Source: Candidatus Falkowiibacteriota bacterium
GTDB lineage: Bacteria > Patescibacteriota > Patescibacteriia > Patescibacteriales > UBA12075
Assembly: GCA_030600505.1 (NCBI GenBank)
Contig: JAUVLY010000017.1
Span: 1 to 10,631 of the forward strand
DNA: 10,631 nucleotides
Direction of reading: 5' to 3'
Notes under the pieces: model-generated
Database searches by the model: none
Told to the model about the DNA's origin: nothing
Seen by the model: the letters and a program-made list of their open reading frames with translations, nothing else
Translations under genes and position numbers: made by a program
Shown: positions 1-6,424 of the stretch, piece after piece
Position numbering within the stretch: the stretch's first letter is position 1
Layout of the letters: every line of letters begins with the position of its first letter

Positions 1-1460
1 ATAATGGCGGTGATATGGGCTGGCTAACTGAGCAAAGCAGTCCGGAAATATTTATTTATGTTAAAGACCTGGTTAAAGGAGAGATCACATCAGACTTGAT
101 TAAAACCAGCTTGGGGTATGAGATATTTAAATTGGATGATAAAAAGGTTAAAGTTAACCCCTTTAACGATAATGAGCCGGAAAAAGAAATTCGAGCCGCG
201 CATATTTTAATTTGTCATAACGAAAGTGAGCAATGCGAGAATGGCCTTACGCGCGATGAGGCATTGGCCAAAATGAAAGAAATAGAAGCACGAGCCACAC
301 CGGCTAATTTCGCTGACTTGGCCAAAGAAAATTCAACCGGCCCGAGCGCGCCGGCCGGCGGTGACCTGGGGTGGTTTGGCCGCGGCGCTATGCTTAAACC
401 CTTTGAAGACGCCTTATTCCCGCAGGCAGTTGGAACTATTTCATTTATTGTTGAAACTAAATTTGGTTATCACTTAATATACAAGCAGGAAGAGCGGGAG
501 CTGGTAGAATATAAAGTCAGGCGCATAATAGTGCCCGTTATTACCGAGGAAGCGATTGTGGGCGGAGAACCGGAGTGGAGCAATACCGAGCTGACCGGTA
601 AACATCTTGAGCGCGCTTTTGTTTCGTTTAATCCGAATGATAACTCACCCCAAGTTTCACTTGAGTTTGATTCCGAAGGCTCAGATCTTTTTGCCGAGAT
701 AACCGAAAGAAATGTTGGTAAACCGGTGGCGATATTTTTGGATAATTATCCGATCAGTGTTCCCAATGTTAATGAGAAGATTACCGGCGGACAAGCCGTT
801 ATTTCCGGCGGTTTTAATATTAAAGATGCTAAACTGTTAGCCCAGCGCTTGCAAGCCGGTGCCTTGCCGGTGCCGATCGAGCTTATCAGCCAGCAGACAG
901 TTGGGGCGACCCTGGGCCAAGCCTCACTGGAATCAAGTTTGTTTGCCGGCCTAATCGGCCTTGTCCTAGTAGCGGTTTTCATGATCCTTTATTATCGGAT
1001 ACCGGGAATTTTGGCGGTGTTATCTTTAGCGATTTACGGAATTTTGGTTTTATCTTTATTTAAAATTTGGCCGGTTACTCTGACTCTTTCCGGTTTGGCC
1101 GGGTTTATCCTCTCAATCGGTATGGCAGTGGACGCTAATGTACTTATTTTTGAAAGGTTAAAAGAAGAGCTGCGTGACGGCAAGCCTTTATCACTGGCGG
1201 TTACTGATTCTTTTAACCGCGCTTGGCCATCAATTCGGGATGGTAATGTTTCAACTCTGATAACTTGTTTCATTCTTATACAATTTACGACCAGTATAGT
1301 AAAAGGTTTTGCCATAACTCTTGGCCTGGGCGTGTTGGTATCTATGTTTTCCGCAATCGTTATTACCAAGACTTTCCTTCAGCTCTCTAGCAGTGATTGG
1401 ATGTTTAAGAGGTTGTGGTTGATGGGCATTAAAAGTAATAATCCGAATACTACAAATTAG
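1..1460 (+). CDS. secD: Protein translocase subunit SecD with parvulin domains (5' partial)
   Basis: SecD is a membrane subunit that works with SecF to drive late steps of Sec export using the proton-motive force. The frame is open from base 3, so the gene starts outside the window. Numbering from the methionine at base 15, the SecD core runs from about residue 188: the P1 part with LTGKHLERA (193-201), VGKPVAIFLD (234-243) and GALPVPIEL (282-290), then about six membrane segments from 308, including the hallmark GMAVDANVLIFER (369-381). Before the core lies a complete parvulin (PpiC-type) peptidyl-prolyl isomerase domain, about 59-160, with AAHILI, FADLAKENS, GGDLGWFGRGAM and FGYHLI. Ahead of it, from base 3, is the C-terminal half of a second parvulin-like domain (GGDMGW...GYEIFKL). 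Parvulin insertions are not part of classical SecD. The last codons are encoded inside a short repeat. Family identity is very secure; isomerase activity is inferred. Confidence 0.95.
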   Translation, partial: NGGDMGWLTEQSSPEIFIYVKDLVKGEITSDLIKTSLGYEIFKLDDKKVKVNPFNDNEPEKEIRAAHILICHNESEQCENGLTRDEALAKMKEIEARATPANFADLAKENSTGPSAPAGGDLGWFGRGAMLKPFEDALFPQAVGTISFIVETKFGYHLIYKQEERELVEYKVRRIIVPVITEEAIVGGEPEWSNTELTGKHLERAFVSFNPNDNSPQVSLEFDSEGSDLFAEITERNVGKPVAIFLDNYPISVPNVNEKITGGQAVISGGFNIKDAKLLAQRLQAGALPVPIELISQQTVGATLGQASLESSLFAGLIGLVLVAVFMILYYRIPGILAVLSLAIYGILVLSLFKIWPVTLTLSGLAGFILSIGMAVDANVLIFERLKEELRDGKPLSLAVTDSFNRAWPSIRDGNVSTLITCFILIQFTTSIVKGFAITLGLGVLVSMFSAIVITKTFLQLSSSDWMFKRLWLMGIKSNNPNTTN

Positions 1461-1525
1461 TATCCAAATATTACAAAAAGAATAATCCGAATTATTCGGA
1501 TAAAAATATTTGTAGTATTTGGATA
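1441..1525. repeat. Cluster of short direct and inverted repeats at the secD 3' end
   Basis: The 17-base arm at 1461-1477 pairs with 1509-1525 at 16 of 17 positions; the exception would be a G-U pair in RNA. Inside lies a near-perfect palindrome, 1485-1492 with 1494-1501 around one T. A related copy of the left arm, 1441-1457, sits in the last secD codons and also matches the right arm (1508-1524) at 16 of 17 positions in inverted orientation. In RNA this would fold as a long hairpin directly after the stop codon. There is no T-tract right after it, so I do not call it an intrinsic terminator. It could instead protect the 3' end of the message or tune secF expression. Confidence 0.75.
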
Positions 1526-1550
1526 AATTTGTAGATTAGGATTATATAAA

Positions 1551-1642
1551 ATTCGTATGTGCCCCATTTGTAGTGGGGCCGAGCGAAGCGAGAAACATTA
1601 ATTCGTATGTGCCCCATTTGTAGCGGGGCTCGCCGAAGGCGA
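1551..1642 (+). repeat. Two tandem bipartite hairpin repeats before secF
   Basis: The 29-base core at 1551-1579 recurs at 1601-1629, exactly 50 bases later, with 28 of 29 bases identical. Each core holds a hairpin with stem GCCCC/GGGGC around the loop region TTTGTAG. Each is followed by a smaller GAA-triloop hairpin: GC-GAA-GC flanked by GA steps in the first copy (about 1581-1590), and TCGCC-GAA-GGCGA in the second (1630-1642). The same family occurs in inverted orientation at 2889-2917 and 7160-7188 with a compensatory stem change. The second copy ends five bases before the secF start codon, so it lies in the ribosome-binding region. Confidence 0.85.
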
Positions 1643-1647
1643 TAACT

Positions 1648-2634
1648 ATGTATAGAATAATACAAAACAGAAAAATTTGGTTAAGTATATCCGGGACAGT
1701 AGTGGTTTTGGCTATTTTGGCAATTGCCCTGTGGGGTTTAAATCTAGGCATAGATTTTACCGGCGGGTCGCTTTTGGAAGTGGAGTTTACAGAGAATAGG
1801 CCGGATACAAGTGTGGTAACAGAGGCAGTGGGTGATTTAGGGCTGGGCAGCTTAGTCGTACAGCCGGTGGCTGAGAAAGGCATGATCCTTAAATTTCAGG
1901 ATATTAGCGAAGAAAAGCATCAGGATGTTATTAAGGCGCTTAACGATTTAGTGGGTGGGAAAAGCGCATTAGAGCTAAATACTAGCGTTGCTGCCTCAGG
2001 CGACGCGACTACTACCCCTGTCCTTGAAATTGATATTGATGATTTAAGCAAATCATCAGTAGTCCAGTTGCGCTTTGATTCGGTCGGTCCTTCTATTGGG
2101 CAGGAGTTAAAGGGCCGTTCAATTACCGCGATGATTATTGTGTTGATCGCGATTGTTTCATATATTGCCTGGGCTTTCCGTAAAGTAAGCAAGCCGGTGG
2201 CTAGTTGGAAATACGGTTTGTCGGCAACCATCGCCCTCTTTCATGATGTGATCATTGTGATTGGCGTGTTCGCGGTTCTCGGTAAATTTTTTGGCGTGGA
2301 AGTTAATACCGCCTTTGTGGCCGCTATCCTTACTGTGCTTGGTTACTCGGTTAATGATACAATTGTCGTGTTTGACCGGGTAAGGGAAAATTTGCCTAAG
2401 AGTGAAGATAATTTTGAAGAGACTGTTAATACTTCCGTTAACCAGACTATTCAGCGTTCTATAAATACTTCAGTTACCACTCTCTTAGTACTGCTTGCAA
2501 TTCTTTTCTTTGGCGGCGTTACTATCAAGTCTTTTGTCCTGGCTTTGGTAATCGGTATTTTTATCGGCACCTATTCTTCCATATTCCTAGCCAGCCCGGT
2601 ATTGGTGGTGTGGGAGAAATTGATGAAGAGGTAA
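1648..2634 (+). CDS. secF: Protein translocase subunit SecF
   Basis: SecF is the membrane partner of SecD in the SecDF complex at the Sec translocon. The 328-residue product has the expected plan. There is one N-terminal membrane helix (about 12-32), the signature GIDFTGGSLLEVEF (34-47), a periplasmic region, FDSVGPSIGQEL (143-154), then five more membrane helices. Among these are FHD (198-200), YSVNDTIVVFDRVREN (233-248) and GTYSSIFLASP (307-317). Residues about 104-140 form a longer, acidic, probably flexible linker before the FDSVGP motif. The ATG is preceded by GAAGG at 1635-1639, eight bases upstream, the only Shine-Dalgarno-like sequence; it lies inside a repeat-borne hairpin. The 187-base gap from secD has no clear terminator, so co-transcription is likely. 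An intrinsic terminator follows at 2761. Confidence 0.96.
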   Translation: MYRIIQNRKIWLSISGTVVVLAILAIALWGLNLGIDFTGGSLLEVEFTENRPDTSVVTEAVGDLGLGSLVVQPVAEKGMILKFQDISEEKHQDVIKALNDLVGGKSALELNTSVAASGDATTTPVLEIDIDDLSKSSVVQLRFDSVGPSIGQELKGRSITAMIIVLIAIVSYIAWAFRKVSKPVASWKYGLSATIALFHDVIIVIGVFAVLGKFFGVEVNTAFVAAILTVLGYSVNDTIVVFDRVRENLPKSEDNFEETVNTSVNQTIQRSINTSVTTLLVLLAILFFGGVTIKSFVLALVIGIFIGTYSSIFLASPVLVVWEKLMKR

Positions 2635-2636
2635 GG

Positions 2637-2735
2637 TAGAAAACAGATAACAGAAAGCAGAAAACAGACATCAGGCATTTGCTTACATTAAGTTAAAATT
2701 TATACCGCTATCTGCTTTCTGTTTTCTGCCGTCTA
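2637..2735. repeat. Imperfect inverted repeat of AGAAAACAGAAAGC-type units after secF
   Basis: The left arm 2637-2661 and right arm 2711-2735 pair at 21 of 25 positions around a 49-base spacer. Both arms are built from the purine-rich unit seen again, in longer and perfect form, at 5372-5540 after mreB. It begins three bases after the secF stop codon and lies before the intrinsic terminator. Function is unknown; a message-stabilising 3' structure or a non-autonomous mobile palindrome are both possible. Confidence 0.75.
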
Positions 2736-2760
2736 TAATATTTATTTAACCCACTAAATT

Positions 2761-2787
2761 CGTCTTCTAATTTGAAGATGTTTTTTT
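2761..2787 (+). terminator. Intrinsic terminator of secDF
   Basis: A seven-pair stem (CGTCTTC with GAAGATG, one G-U pair) closes a six-base loop and is followed directly by seven T residues at 2781-2787. It lies 126 bases after the secF stop and before the proS promoter, where a transcript end is expected. Confidence 0.8.
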
Positions 2788-2810
2788 ATTGTTGGTTAAT
2801 TACAGTCGCT

Positions 2811-2840
2811 TTGACAAATTAGCCTATTTTAGGGTAATAT
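2811..2840 (+). promoter_or_regulatory. Sigma-70-type promoter for proS
   Basis: A consensus -35 TTGACA (2811-2816) and a near-consensus -10 TAATAT (2835-2840) are separated by 18 bases. Transcription would start near 2847, giving a leader of about 84 bases that contains the hairpin repeat at 2865-2917. It comes right after the secDF terminator. Confidence 0.75.
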
Positions 2841-2864
2841 AAATGAGTAGAAAGCTATAATTTT

Positions 2865-2917
2865 ATGTTGTTTTTGCTAGCGCAAAAAGCCGCGCTACAA
2901 ATGCGGCACATGCGAAT
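2865..2917 (-). repeat. Bipartite hairpin repeat in the proS leader
   Basis: This 53-base element matches 7136-7188 at 52 of 53 positions. Read on the + strand it has a hairpin TTTTTGC-TAGC-GCAAAAA (2871-2888) followed by GCCGC/GCGGC (2889-2907). On the - strand its 29-base core is homologous to the two repeats before secF, with the central stem pair changed from C-G to G-C. It ends 13 bases before the proS start codon. Confidence 0.88.
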
Positions 2918-2930
2918 TAATTGTTAATTT

Positions 2931-4169
2931 ATGAAGCTATCAAAACTATTTACAAAAACAATTAAAGAAGCGCCCAAAGACGAGACCAGCAAGAACGCCC
3001 AATTGCTTATCCGGGCCGGGTTTGTCGACAAGGTGATGGCCGGGGTTTATACTCTTCTGCCTTTGGGCTACCGGGTGTACAAAAAAATTGAACAGATAAT
3101 CAGGGAAGAAATAAACGCCATTGGCGGGCAGGAAATATATATGCCTACCCTCCAGCCCAAGGAGCGCTGGCTTTTAACCAAGCGCTGGGAAAATATGGAC
3201 GACCTTTTCCGTTTTACCAGCCATTATTCAAAGATTGAGTACGCGCTGGGTCCAACACACGAAGAAATAGTTTCGCCCTTGGTGAAAAAATACGCCAGTT
3301 CATATAAAGATTTGCCGGTGTATGTTTATCATATTCAGAATAAATTCCGGGATGAAAAGCGGGCCAAGTCCGGCATTCTTCGCGGTCGGGAGTTTATGAT
3401 GAAAGATCTATATTCTTTTCACGTGAATGACAAGGACTTGGATGATTATTATGAAAAAGCCAAGCAGGCTTACGTGCGTATTTTTGAGCGTTGCGGCATT
3501 GGTAGCTCTACTTACATTACCTTTGCTTCGGGCGGTTCTTTTTCTAAATATTCCCATGAATTTCAAACAATTACTAAAGCCGGTGAAGACCTGATATATA
3601 TTTGTGATAAATGTAAGATCGCAATAAACAAAGAGGTGCTTAATGATGTTGAAAATAAATGTCCGGAATGCGGCAATAAAGAGCTTAAAGAGGAAAAGGC
3701 CGTGGAGGTCGGTAATATTTTTAAGCTTGGGAATAAATACTCTGAACCGTTTGATTATTATTATACTGATGAAAAAGGAGAGAAAAAGCCGGTGATCATG
3801 GGCTGTTATGGCATTGGTTTACAGCGCTTGATGGGTACAGTTGTAGAAACTCTAAGCGATGACAAGGGTATGATTTGGTCAGAATCAATTGCTCCGTTTA
3901 AAGTGCATTTATTATCGCTGAAGCAAAATGAGCAAGCAGAAAAGCTGTACAAAAATTTAGAACAGGCAGAGATTGAGGTTTTGTATGATGACCGGGAGGA
4001 GGTAAGTGCCGGCGAGAAATTTGCTGACGCTGATTTAATTGGTTGCCCGATTAGGTTAGTGGTTAGCGAAAAGACCCTTAAGGAAGATTCAATTGAAGTA
4101 AAAAGACGAGATAGTGATGAGGTAAAAATAATTAAGTTAAAAAAACTAATTACAGAGTTAACTCTGTAA
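2931..4169 (+). CDS. proS: Prolyl-tRNA synthetase, compact form without the editing domain
   Basis: ProRS charges tRNA-Pro in the cytoplasm. The 412 residues show the class II core: the N-terminal dimer-interface region, the substrate loop GPTHEE (107-112), motif 2 as FRDEKRAKSGILRGREF (139-155), motif 3 as GCYGIGLQR (291-299), and the C-terminal anticodon-binding domain from about residue 320. Bacterial-type enzymes are usually near 570 residues because an editing (INS) domain sits between motifs 2 and 3. Here that position holds only about 35 residues, with cysteines 225, 228, 244 and 247 in a CxxC...CxxC zinc-ribbon-like pattern, directly before EVGNIFKLG. Loss of cis-editing of Ala-tRNA-Pro is inferred. 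The ATG has no Shine-Dalgarno sequence but gives the expected N-terminus. A promoter lies at 2811. The stop codon falls inside a 26-base palindrome. Confidence 0.97.
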   Translation: MKLSKLFTKTIKEAPKDETSKNAQLLIRAGFVDKVMAGVYTLLPLGYRVYKKIEQIIREEINAIGGQEIYMPTLQPKERWLLTKRWENMDDLFRFTSHYSKIEYALGPTHEEIVSPLVKKYASSYKDLPVYVYHIQNKFRDEKRAKSGILRGREFMMKDLYSFHVNDKDLDDYYEKAKQAYVRIFERCGIGSSTYITFASGGSFSKYSHEFQTITKAGEDLIYICDKCKIAINKEVLNDVENKCPECGNKELKEEKAVEVGNIFKLGNKYSEPFDYYYTDEKGEKKPVIMGCYGIGLQRLMGTVVETLSDDKGMIWSESIAPFKVHLLSLKQNEQAEKLYKNLEQAEIEVLYDDREEVSAGEKFADADLIGCPIRLVVSEKTLKEDSIEVKRRDSDEVKIIKLKKLITELTL

Positions 4170-4172
4170 TTA
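4147..4172. repeat. Perfect 26-base palindrome over the proS stop codon
   Basis: Two 13-base arms meet at the centre GTTAAC (4157-4162) with no mismatch, and the proS stop codon lies inside. A-runs flank both sides. On the + strand there is no T-tract after it. On the - strand it is followed by seven T residues (complement of 4139-4145), the shape of a terminator for leftward transcription, although no leftward gene is seen. It may be a protein-binding site or a 3' structure protecting the proS message. Confidence 0.6.
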
Positions 4173-4198
4173 AAAATATTACGACTTACATATTGGGA

Positions 4199-4204
4199 TA
4201 ATAT
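4199..4204 (+). promoter_or_regulatory. Possible -10 box upstream of mreB
   Basis: TAATATAAAT at 4199-4208 is identical to the sequence at and after the proS -10 box (2835-2844), also after a G-rich lead-in. No good -35 is visible at the right distance. It would place the palindromic repeat at 4214-4283 in the mreB leader. Weak evidence. Confidence 0.3.
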
Positions 4205-4213
4205 AAATTCTTA

Positions 4214-4283
4214 TGTCATCCTGAGCGAAGCGAAGGATCTCGTCACTAGATCCACGGGATTCTTCACTTCGTTCAGAATGACA
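4214..4283. repeat. REP-like element of two inverted GAA-triloop hairpins
   Basis: The arms 4214-4239 and 4258-4283 form an inverted repeat matching at 22 of 26 positions. Each arm is itself a hairpin: ATCCT, GA, GC, loop GAA, GC, GA, AGGAT in the left arm (4218-4238), and on the opposite strand ATTCT, GA, AC, loop GAA, GT, GA, AGAAT in the right arm (4259-4279). The four differences make two compensatory pair changes. GA opposite GA would give tandem sheared pairs. I recall closely similar sequences as interspersed repeats in many unrelated bacterial genomes, but cannot check this here. It lies 44 bases before the mreB start. Confidence 0.82.
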
Positions 4284-4327
4284 AAAGTAATTAAACGCTA
4301 AAGTTTAAAATTTATTAAGACATATTT

Positions 4328-5371
4328 GTGTTAAATAAGCTTTTAGGAAAATTTAGTAAAGATTTGGGGATTGATTTAGGGACCAAAAATACCCTGGTCT
4401 ACACCCATGACAAAGGGATCGTTATTAATGAGCCAAGTGTGGTGGCGGTTAATACGCGTACCGATGAGATTTTGGCAGTAGGGGAAGAGGCTAAGCAAAT
4501 GGTGGGGCGAACTCCGGCCCATATTCAGGCAATTATGCCTCTGGTTGACGGAGTGATCTCAGATTTTGAAGTAACCGAAAAAATGCTTAAATATTTTATT
4601 GATAAGGTTCACGCCGAGAGTTTTACGCTGATTCCCCGTCCGCGGGTAGTTATCGGGGTTCCCCTGGACGTTACTGAAGTGGAAAAGAAAGCGGTAGAGG
4701 ACGCGGCCAAATCCGCCGGAGCGCGGCAGGTATATTTGATCGAAGAATCAATGGCCGCGGCGATCGGCGCGCGTTTACCGGTAGCCGAGCCAACCGCCAC
4801 TATGATGGTTGATATCGGCGGCGGCACCACGGAAATATCCGTTATTTCCCTGGGCGGCGTAGTCGCTTGGAAGGCGATCAGATTAGCAGGTAACGCAATG
4901 GATAATAATATAACCCAGTACGTGCGGGAAGAATTTAATATTTTGATTGGCGAGCAAGTTGCCGAAAATGTTAAAATTAGTATCGGTTCCGCGTCCGGAA
5001 TGAAAGAGCCAATGACAATGGAAGTACGCGGCCGGGATTTGATAAACGGTTTGCCCAGAGCCGTAAAGCTAAATGACAGCCAAGTAAGAGAGGCGATTAG
5101 TAAGACCATTAATCAGATAATCGAGAATATAAAAAGTACGCTTGAAGTAACTCCGCCGGAGCTGGTGTCTGATATTTACGAACATGGCATTGCCTTATCC
5201 GGCGGCGGCGCCTTGCTAAGGGGGATAGACAAAGAGATTGCCCAGGCAACGCGCATTCCGGTGCGTTTAGCGGACGATCCTTTGACTTGCGTGGTCCGGG
5301 GTGCGGGGATTTTGCTTAGCGATATGGAGCTTTTAGAAAAAGTAATATCACCGGGAAGCGAAGAGTATTGA
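4328..5371 (+). CDS. mreB: Rod-shape-determining actin homologue MreB
   Basis: MreB forms membrane-bound filaments that guide lateral wall synthesis. The 347-residue length is typical. The actin-fold nucleotide motifs are all present: phosphate-1 GIDLGTKNTLVY (14-25), phosphate-2 MMVDIGGGTTEISVIS (159-174) and the adenosine motif GIALSGGGALLRGID (287-301). IEESMAAAIGARLP (138-151) and ADDPLTCVVRGAG (315-327) are also family hallmarks; the usual proline after IEE is serine here. The N-terminal LLGKFSKDLG matches the usual MreB start, which supports the GTG start codon at 4328; no Shine-Dalgarno sequence is seen. It heads the cluster mreB-mreC-mreD-mrdA. A long perfect inverted repeat starts directly after the TGA stop. 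Nothing suggests loss of function. Confidence 0.98.
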   Translation: MLNKLLGKFSKDLGIDLGTKNTLVYTHDKGIVINEPSVVAVNTRTDEILAVGEEAKQMVGRTPAHIQAIMPLVDGVISDFEVTEKMLKYFIDKVHAESFTLIPRPRVVIGVPLDVTEVEKKAVEDAAKSAGARQVYLIEESMAAAIGARLPVAEPTATMMVDIGGGTTEISVISLGGVVAWKAIRLAGNAMDNNITQYVREEFNILIGEQVAENVKISIGSASGMKEPMTMEVRGRDLINGLPRAVKLNDSQVREAISKTINQIIENIKSTLEVTPPELVSDIYEHGIALSGGGALLRGIDKEIAQATRIPVRLADDPLTCVVRGAGILLSDMELLEKVISPGSEEY

Positions 5372-5540
5372 TTTTAGAAAACAGAAAGCAGAAAACAGAA
5401 AGCAGAAAGCAGAAAACAGGTTATTAATTTTGAATAATTTTTCAGTCAAGGAATTTGAATATTCCCGACTACTGTTAGTGCCCTTTGGGCATAACTTGTC
5501 AAAAGTCTGCTTTCTGTTTTCTGCTTTCTGTTTTCTAAAA
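5372..5540. repeat. 34-base perfect inverted repeat between mreB and mreC
   Basis: The left arm 5372-5405 and right arm 5507-5540 are exact reverse complements. Both are built of alternating AGAAAACAG and AAAGCAG units, and one more unit pair continues inward to 5419 on the left. The 101-base spacer includes a small GCCC-TTT-GGGC hairpin (5480-5490). The left arm starts at the first base after the mreB stop. The unit is shared with 2637-2735. In RNA this would give a long double-stranded stem, a possible RNase III site between mreB and mreC. No target-site duplication is evident at its ends. Confidence 0.88.
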
Positions 5541-5560
5541 ACGATTAAAAATATTCAGAC

Positions 5561-5566
5561 TATAAT
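5561..5566 (+). promoter_or_regulatory. Possible -10 box for mreC
   Basis: A consensus TATAAT lies 34 bases before the mreC start, just outside the long inverted repeat. The expected -35 position (about 5538-5543) is not a recognisable hexamer. It could be an internal promoter that compensates for the large hairpin after mreB, but the support is weak. Confidence 0.3.
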
Positions 5567-5600
5567 AAATTGACTTACTGCTATAAATGAACTCAATATC

Positions 5601-6410
5601 ATGACCAACCTAAAAAGAAAACATTTTGTTTATATTGCGGCCTTAATTGGGCTGCTTGTTTTTTTGCACTCAATTGGCGCTTTGCGCCCGGCAGAGCGGT
5701 ATTTATCACGTGGCCTTAATCCGCTGTTATCAGCGATTTATAGCTGGGGAGCCGATATTAACATAGCTTACGGCGAGCAGACCAGTAAAGTTGATTTGTG
5801 GCAGCGGATCAATGATCTGCAAGCGGAAACCAATCAGTTAATATCGGAAAATGTGGAATTTAAAATAGTGGAAGAAGAAAACGCGATATTGCGGGAGTAT
5901 TTGAATTTTTTTGATGATCACGGTTACGGGCATATTCTTTCTCGCGTAATATCACGCGGCGATATAACTAATGTGACCGGACGAACCGAATCAATTTTGA
6001 TCGACAAAGGCTTGGCTGACGGGTTAGTAATTGGCCTGGCGGTGGTGGATAAGCAGGGAATTGTAGTGGGCAAATTGGCACTTGTGAAAGAAGCCTCATC
6101 ATTGGTGCGTTTGGTCAACAACCGGCAATGCAAATTAGCGGCTAGTGTCCTGGGTAATGAGGTAAGCAACGGTGTCACCGAAGGCGAGCTGGGCCTGACG
6201 ATCAAAATGAATTTTATCCCCCAGGAAGTTGAGATCAAAAAAGATGACATTGTTGTTACCTCCGGTTTGGAAGAAACCATACCGCGCGGTCTAGTAATAG
6301 GCAAAGTGCTGGAAGTAAACAAAGAGAGCAACGAACTATGGCAAAGCGCTCAGATAACGCCGCTTATGGATATGAATAATTTACTTATTGTGTCAATAAT
6401 AAAACCATAA
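5601..6410 (+). CDS. mreC: Rod-shape-determining protein MreC
   Basis: MreC links the MreB filaments and MreD to the wall-synthesis enzymes. The 269-residue product has a short basic N-terminus (KRK), one membrane helix (about 9-26), a coiled coil (about 63-101) and then the beta-rich extracytoplasmic domain. Family motifs in that domain are VDKQGIVVGKLALV (149-162), the SSLVRLVNN stretch (166-174) and DDIVVTSGLEETIPRGLVIG (215-234). Length and order match the family. The ATG at 5601 gives the standard N-terminus; no Shine-Dalgarno sequence is visible. It sits between mreB and mreD, separated on each side by a spacer of about 200 bases holding an inverted repeat. Confidence 0.95.
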   Translation: MTNLKRKHFVYIAALIGLLVFLHSIGALRPAERYLSRGLNPLLSAIYSWGADINIAYGEQTSKVDLWQRINDLQAETNQLISENVEFKIVEEENAILREYLNFFDDHGYGHILSRVISRGDITNVTGRTESILIDKGLADGLVIGLAVVDKQGIVVGKLALVKEASSLVRLVNNRQCKLAASVLGNEVSNGVTEGELGLTIKMNFIPQEVEIKKDDIVVTSGLEETIPRGLVIGKVLEVNKESNELWQSAQITPLMDMNNLLIVSIIKP

Positions 6411-6424
6411 TGGTGAATAAATTT

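Noticed and set aside
4147..4172. Intrinsic terminator for proS at the 26-base palindrome.
   Set aside because: The + strand continues with A residues, not T residues; only the - strand has a T-tract after the stem.
4609..5109. A 166-codon open frame on the - strand inside mreB, and similar - strand frames inside secD, secF, mreC and mrdA.
   Set aside because: They lie wholly or mostly opposite strongly conserved genes, show no family features, and have low-complexity composition typical of antisense frames.
5369..5371. UGA read as glycine, as in some Patescibacteria lineages.
   Set aside because: Across eight long reading frames there is no in-frame TGA, and TGA serves as the mreB stop, so the standard bacterial code fits.
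5372..5540. CRISPR array, because of repeated AGAAAACAGAAAGCAG units.
   Set aside because: The units are contiguous with no unique spacers of even length, they are inverted on the right side, and no cas gene is present.
5372..5540. A miniature inverted-repeat transposable element.
   Set aside because: The terminal inverted repeats are perfect, but no target-site duplication is evident and the arms are made of tandem units, so I list it only as a repeat.
5570..5599. TTGACT at 5570-5575 as the -35 box of an mreC promoter.
   Set aside because: The matching -10 would overlap the bases directly before the start codon and is a poor hexamer; TATAAT at 5561 is a better, though still weak, candidate.
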